A stretch of 64,000 nucleotides of DNA from Stichopus chloronotus (lineage: Eukaryota > Echinodermata > Holothuroidea > Aspidochirotida > Stichopodidae): NCBI GenBank assembly GCA_021234535.1, contig SFZH01000008.1:22283091-22347090 (forward strand). The letters run 5' to 3'. Below the pieces are notes generated by a model, which saw nothing but the letters and a program-made list of their open reading frames with translations, did not search any database and was not told where the DNA came from. The position numbers and the translations under genes are program-made. This document shows positions 59,241 to 64,000 of this stretch, piece by piece (position 1 is the stretch's first letter; each line of letters begins with the position of its first letter).

Positions 59241-60125
59241 ATTTCTTTTCATTGTTCCCATTTATTTGTAAATTCAGTGTTTGCAAACTTCTCATTTTGT
59301 GTTCATTTATTCATTCATATCTAAATAATGTATTTACTAACAATGACATAATGTAAAAACAAAAATGTACTCTGAAGTCCATTGAAACTGCTTAAAATGA
59401 CTAACATATAGTAGTGCACTTGTGTATGTGATAACTGCGTACAGTACAACAGAATGGGTACACACGTCACAATATGACCGAATTGACAAACGTTACATCT
59501 ATTCAATTCAAATATTTGTCTCTTTTCTCTTTTTTTTGCATGTAATGATAACATACAGTATTTTCATTGAAATATATTCAAGTTTGTTATTTGCTTTCTG
59601 ATGTACAGTTATTTTAATACTGGCAGACACCATGTCATCATTGTGAACAATTTCAATACAAAACACACACACACATCGGTGTTCTTCAATTGACTTACCC
59701 ATGCAAGTGTATTTTTTTTCTTTTGGGGTTTTTCTTTGTTGCCTGTTTCAATGTCAGAGTTTGAGCAAAAAGTATGTCATTTCAATCATTAAAATTTCTA
59801 AAAACAGTTTCCTGGTCGACAAGATGCATTGTACTTATGAGGTTACCTCCTCACTGACTGGATTTTATTTACCACGGTGCAAACCACTACATAGATTTGA
59901 CTGACCTACAGTAGTCCTCCCTAATTTACTCCTTAATAACAGAGACAGCATTCACAATAATAATAATAATAGATTAAACCAATTACCTAAACATAGACCC
60001 CAAATATGCTGATTATGCACTGATAATGTTTCTTGTTGAAAGAAATATCACCCCCACTTAACTAATTACAAATCGATCCATTTTACAGGCTTCTGCACTT
60101 GCTTTTGACCTGTCAAAATTTTCAG
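59240..60125 (+). repeat. Family B, partial copy 3
   Basis: Shares CATTCATTCATAT, ATGTACTCTGAAGTCC, ACCATGTCATCATTGTGAAC and TCAGAGTTTGAGC with copies 1 and 2, in the same order. It lacks the left part and runs into MITE D at 60126. Confidence 0.6.
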
Positions 60126-60325
60126 ACAATCTTGGACAACGTTGTTGGGACACTGTGCAACACTTTGTGATTATAACCTTAAATTTTTATTGAGAGGATA
60201 ACATGAAACCCAGCGCCCCTTCCCAATGTTGCCCTGTAGGAGTCAATGTATACTGTGAGCAGTAATCCTGTAGCCAACATTGAAAAGGGGAGTAGGGTGT
60301 CCCAAGGATTTTTGTCCAAGATTGT
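60126..60325. mobile_element. MITE D, copy 3 (200 bp)
   Basis: Left end ACAATCTTGGACAACGTTGT; right end GGATTTTTGTCCAAGATTGT, its inverse; same interior (GAAACCCAGCGCCCCTTCCC) and same length as copy 2. Confidence 0.8.
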
Positions 60326-61085
60326 GGAGTCAGAATGGCGACAACCAAACCCAAATGTACATCTATATTCTCACCTTCTCAACGCAATTGAATTTTGTTT
60401 AATGTATTTGAAAGAAAGTGAACTTTCAAAGCAGTCATGTTTCATGCCACTGTATTTAAATAAAAGTGACAGGTGTTAAATATTTTGTTACTGCTGACAC
60501 ATAGGAAATATATTTTTCAACACAGCAAAAAGTTAACAAGTACCTAATGTGTATTAATTTGCATTAAGTGCAATAAATTCAAAGAAAATGATCCAGTATT
60601 AGGGTTATCAACTCCATGTGAATTACATAATCTGATGCAACATAATCATCACACGAATATTTGAGCTAACAAATTGATCTTTACTCATAGACTAGCTGTA
60701 CAGTAAAGCTACATTACAGTGACTTTTATTTCTTCCAAAGAGTTAATGGACAGTGCACATGCACAGTGCCCAACCAGTTTGAGACTGTAATTCACATTCA
60801 CACCAGGCCCTACCTATGTGGAACGCAGTAGGGTCTTTTACATGCTGCTATGTATAATAGGCATGAACCACTTACTCTTACTCTCTTACTTCAGAGTCCC
60901 GATTCCTGCATCGGAGTACGATCCATAATCACATATCTGTGTAATATGTGTGTGTCATTCTAAACAATCCTATCTAAAAGCACATGTTTAAAACCATAAG
61001 AGATGTCACCAACCTCAGGCTCAGGGTGGGTATAGAACTGTTTTAAGCCTATTTATTGAGCTTGGATGGCTGCCATCAAGGCTAT
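60326..61085. other. Intergenic or 5'-flank sequence without recognised features
   Basis: No exons, element termini or tandem repeats were recognised. Confidence 0.35.
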
Positions 61086-61737
61086 AATGTAAGTGATCAA
61101 AAACGTGAAATATACAGTAGTGATCAAATATAGACTGTATAATGGTCATATTGTGACGCGTTGCTGTTTTCAAATGATGAGTGATCAAATTTGTATAGCA
61201 ACCAAATGTATAGTTACCAAATATAAAGTCACCAAATATACAATGATCAACTGTATAGTGATCAAATATATCCAGTGTTACATACAGCCACCAAATATAT
61301 AGTGACCAACTACAAAGTAATCAAATAGTGATCAAATTCAGTGATCAAATATACAGTGATCAAATTGCCACACCTCTCTTGATTGGGTATTCACACCTGA
61401 CTATACTTACCCCTTGCTTACTTATGCATCAGTTTGAATTAGCTCAAAATGCCACTGAAAAAAATTCTGACACCACTCTGCGTATACCTAGGCTCATCCT
61501 TGTAGAGCTTGACAGTGATACATACAGCCATCAAATATGTGTATAGTGACCAACTATATAGTAAACAAATAGTGATCAAATGCAGTGACCAAATACATAG
61601 TGATAAAATATACATTGACCACAAATAAAGTGATCAAATATATAGCAATCTGATATATCGTGATCATATATAGTGATTAAAAATATAGTGATCAACAATG
61701 CAATGATCAAATACATAGCCAAATATGGTGATTAAAT
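61086..61737. repeat. Degenerate AGTGATCAAATATA minisatellite
   Basis: Dozens of units of 12-18 bp (TAGTGATCAAATATA, CAGTGACCAAATACA), interrupted at about 61370-61530 by unrelated sequence. A short continuation is at 62505-62560, on the far side of a DIRS terminal element and a TTAA MITE, so both appear to have inserted into or beside one array. Confidence 0.75.
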
Positions 61738-61969
61738 CCCCAAAACTCGCTGGTTTGAGAATTCGCTAGTGAAGCACTCACCTCATATAACTTATGCATT
61801 ACCATATTGACCATGGTCTAGCATTTAACAATTTTGTGTGTGTGTGTGTGTGTATCTGGTCTCCGTAATTCCCAGCCTTTTGGTCTTTCACAAAATTGTC
61901 AGATGCTAAACCATGGGCAGAACGGTAATGCATAGGTTGTATAAGGTGAGGGAGTACGCGCTGTGAATT
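61738..61969. mobile_element. 232-bp element made only of DIRS termini
   Basis: Left end CCCCAAAACTCGCTGGTTTG matches the DIRS 3' terminus at 27298. Right end GGGAGTACGCGCTGTGAATT matches the other terminus as recorded in the ICR. The two halves are inverted relative to each other (GCATTACC...CCATGGTCTAGCATTT against AGATGCTAAACCATGG...GGTAATGC), with a (TG)n in the left half. There is no coding DNA, so it is a terminal-repeat-only derivative or a miniature non-autonomous DIRS. Confidence 0.75.
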
Positions 61970-62140
61970 TAGTGTTTTCATGGGTAGGCACACAGGTACC
62001 CAGTGTTTTATTAGCCGAATCTAAGGTAACCACTCAGTTCCTTAGAAAAATGAAAAATGACACTTTTGACCGCTGTGTCAACTCATTGTGTCAGTTTTTG
62101 TGTCAGAATTTTGCCTACTGTACCTTCCACAGGAAATAGT

Positions 62141-62500
62141 TTAAAGGGAAATAGGGCGTTTACAATACACCAACATGACCTACAAAAGAAAATAGCTTTC
62201 ATCATTGTTAAACCATGCAGTCTCATCAATAAACATATACCAAAGCTTCATCTCCTCAAAACATTAAGCATGTGATTGTGACAAGTAATGGAAGATGCAT
62301 CATTTAAATTTTGAAAAGTTTGGGTGAACAAATTAATGTTGAACAACAAATAACTAAATTTGTACCTGTGACAAGCTGATTTCTTGAAAAGAAAGCTACT
62401 GTACTTCCTTATTTAGAATAATCTATCATTCTATGTCCACAAACATTGGTTTTCAAAATATGGATGTTTTCTCTAAAACAAACGCCCTATTTCCCTTTAA
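62141..62500. mobile_element. TTAA-flanked MITE (360 bp) with perfect 22-bp inverted ends
   Basis: TTTAAAGGGAAATAGGGCGT (62140 onward) and its exact reverse complement ending at 62501; the TTAA at each border can be read as the duplication. A run of AT-rich sequence lies between. The ends are identical, so it is a fairly young copy. Confidence 0.8.
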
Positions 62501-62560
62501 ATATACAGTGATCAAATATGTAGTGATCAGACCTACAATGATCAAATAGTGATTAAAGAG

Positions 62561-63098
62561 GCCATGAAACATAGACTGTAACTCCATGGAAACTGTTTTT
62601 TTCTAAATACAGTATATGGACAAAATGATATCCAAAACTGCCTTTGGTGTCCTTGTGACATCTTTCAATGTGATGCAATCAAAGTTTTAATTTTCAAAGG
62701 TGGGAAGCTCCTCCATGAAAGTTTTTTCTACAGGGCAGATTATGACACAACATAAGAACCCTTTCATGCACAAGCTATTGATCCACAATAATTCAAAACA
62801 CTTCTATCTGCACATGCCCTGATGGATTTGTGTCAAAACTTACACAAAATCTTTCTTGGGGTCTTAGCCCTTGGTGGTGCCCAGGGAGTTTGCTCCAAGT
62901 CCCATGTTTACCTCTTTTGTTTAATCGATGTGCAACAGTTACCACTTATCTTTAACTAATGTTAAACAGAGTTGGCAGCAAACTACAGACAGTAATCTGA
63001 ACGATAAGTCATAATGATTCTTTGTAAATGATCTGTATATGGCATTAAAGAAGTTTTGGTCCATGGCCAGTGTAGCTCCTTTGGCCCATTTTACAAAA
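62561..63098. other. Sequence without recognised features
   Basis: Starts with ATTAAAGAGGCCATGAAACA, which resembles a TTAA-element terminus, but no inverted partner was found inside the window. Confidence 0.3.
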
Positions 63099-64000
63099 TT
63101 ATGCAAAATGCTTCTCTCCTACAGACTGTAATACATGAGTAGCATGTATTGATGGTTTGTCATTATGATACTCTGTTAGTGGCACCTTAAGAATTACCCG
63201 ACTAAGAACTACCCCCTTGGTGGTTGATGTACAGAAGTGGTCAAGTTGCCCCAGTGCACTGTGACCACACAACCGGTTAAACGTGAGCCCAAGGGATGGA
63301 CTCCCCATTGACACCGCATCCGTTTCAAGGACGTTGATACACAAGCTCCCTTCGGTGGAAGAGGGAACACCCAACACTACCTTGTCATTCCAGGTCGCCC
63401 CCACCCGACTGAGAAGTGTTGGTCGTAATGGCCGCCTGTGGGGACTCGACCCGAAAGGGCCTGCCAGCCAGTCAGTATGCCTGTTTGCCCACCATTCTTG
63501 GAATGGGTGCAGTTCCGGAGTAAGCAACATGAGACAGCCCGGTTGCCAGATCGGCAATGCCATGGTCACGTGCGCCAGTGCTATGAAGTGTCGCTGTAGT
63601 AGACCCCTAAGGAAACAACTCAGACCCCAGAGAACCACAAAGCTCACCAGCCTTTGAGGAGCTGCTGTCATAACAGGGTCGGGAATTGGTTGGATGATAT
63701 AATGCAGCGCACATCCACAAGGAGGTCGGAGACTCGCCCGTCGGAAGGGATGACCATCCAAGAGGTGAAATCGAGTCAGGCACCCAGGAAAATAATCGTC
63801 TGGGCTGGCATGAGAGACAATTTCTACTTGTTCACCATCCAGATGAGGCCCCTGAGTGTAAAGAGAACTTGGGTAGTATTGGCATTGGCATCTGCCATGA
63901 GTATCCCAGCACCAGCCAATCATCGAGGTAAGCAAACAACGATACTGCTGCGACATAGAAACTTTAGCAGCACCCGGGTAAGGCGAGTGAAAACCGGAGG
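63099..64000 (-). pseudogene. Second DIRS-like pol relic, running off the right end
   Basis: GC-rich minus-strand sequence aligned to the RT/RNase H part of the 27298 element. It includes RVFTRLTRV and the intact active-site motif AYLDDWL near the right edge (about 63940-63920), then in other frames WATWNDK-like text and CINVLETDAVS from RNase H (about 63330), and a remnant of the SDNSTTVWYI motif. Multiple frameshifts. Both RT Asp codons (GAT GAT) are kept here, unlike the 27298 copy. The element starts beyond base 64000; its 3' end is lost near 63100. Confidence 0.7.

Noticed and set aside
63283..63657. 124-codon plus-strand frame near the right end
   Set aside because: Antisense of the second DIRS relic.

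Overview
This is a eukaryotic, animal-type genomic window: AT-rich, intron-dominated and crowded with transposons and minisatellites. The mix of element classes (DIRS-like, Penelope-like and BEL/Pao retroelements, a tRNA-derived SINE, many TIR miniature elements) and the dispersed modules built on TGACCTCAAATGACCTTTGA point to a marine invertebrate. An echinoderm is my best guess, but that is inference.

One host gene can be read. It lies on the minus strand and runs from a start codon at 57886 leftwards past the window edge. Eight obligatory exons and two in-phase microexons join with consistent splice phases. Together they give an N-terminal helical segment, a Pro/Ser-rich linker with a PPPLP-type motif, an acidic Tyr-rich stretch, a PH domain and the start of a Lys-rich segment. 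This order matches the actin filament-associated protein family (AFAP1/AFAP1L1). Everything else in the window is intron or 5' flank filled with repeats.

Layout from left to right. 1-3010: a tandem-module repeat (family A), with one near-complete 1.66 kb copy. 3029-4064: three exons. 4440-20700: intron with minisatellites (4.4, 8.6, 12.6 and 15.7-17.4 kb), a second complete family A copy (14.2-15.7 kb), family B (5.7-7.15 kb), two microexons (11.46 and 13.78 kb), a 371-bp insert flanked by a 29-bp direct repeat (13.1 kb) and a foldback element (19.2 kb). 20729-23318: two nearly identical Penelope-like copies joined head-to-head, bounded on both sides by (AT)n. 23624-26509: three exons. 26833-31290: a family C copy abutting a decayed DIRS-like retrotransposon with visible 3' terminal repeat and internal complementary region. 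31409-36000: a TTAA-flanked long-TIR element, a tRNA-derived SINE and a 1.35 kb hAT-like element. 36.5-38.3 kb: MITE D and family B. 39.0 kb: an exon, then family A with a BEL/Pao gag relic nested in it. 41-57 kb: further minisatellites and miniature elements. 57565-57886: the first two coding exons. 58-64 kb: more B/D repeats, GATCAAAT arrays, a 232-bp element made only of DIRS termini, another TTAA element, and a second DIRS relic running off the right end.

No rRNA, functional tRNA or CRISPR array was seen. The most instructive structures are the palindromic Penelope pair seated between (AT)n tracts, the DIRS termini/circle-junction pair together with its terminus-only derivative, and the pair of in-phase microexons in the AFAP-like gene.
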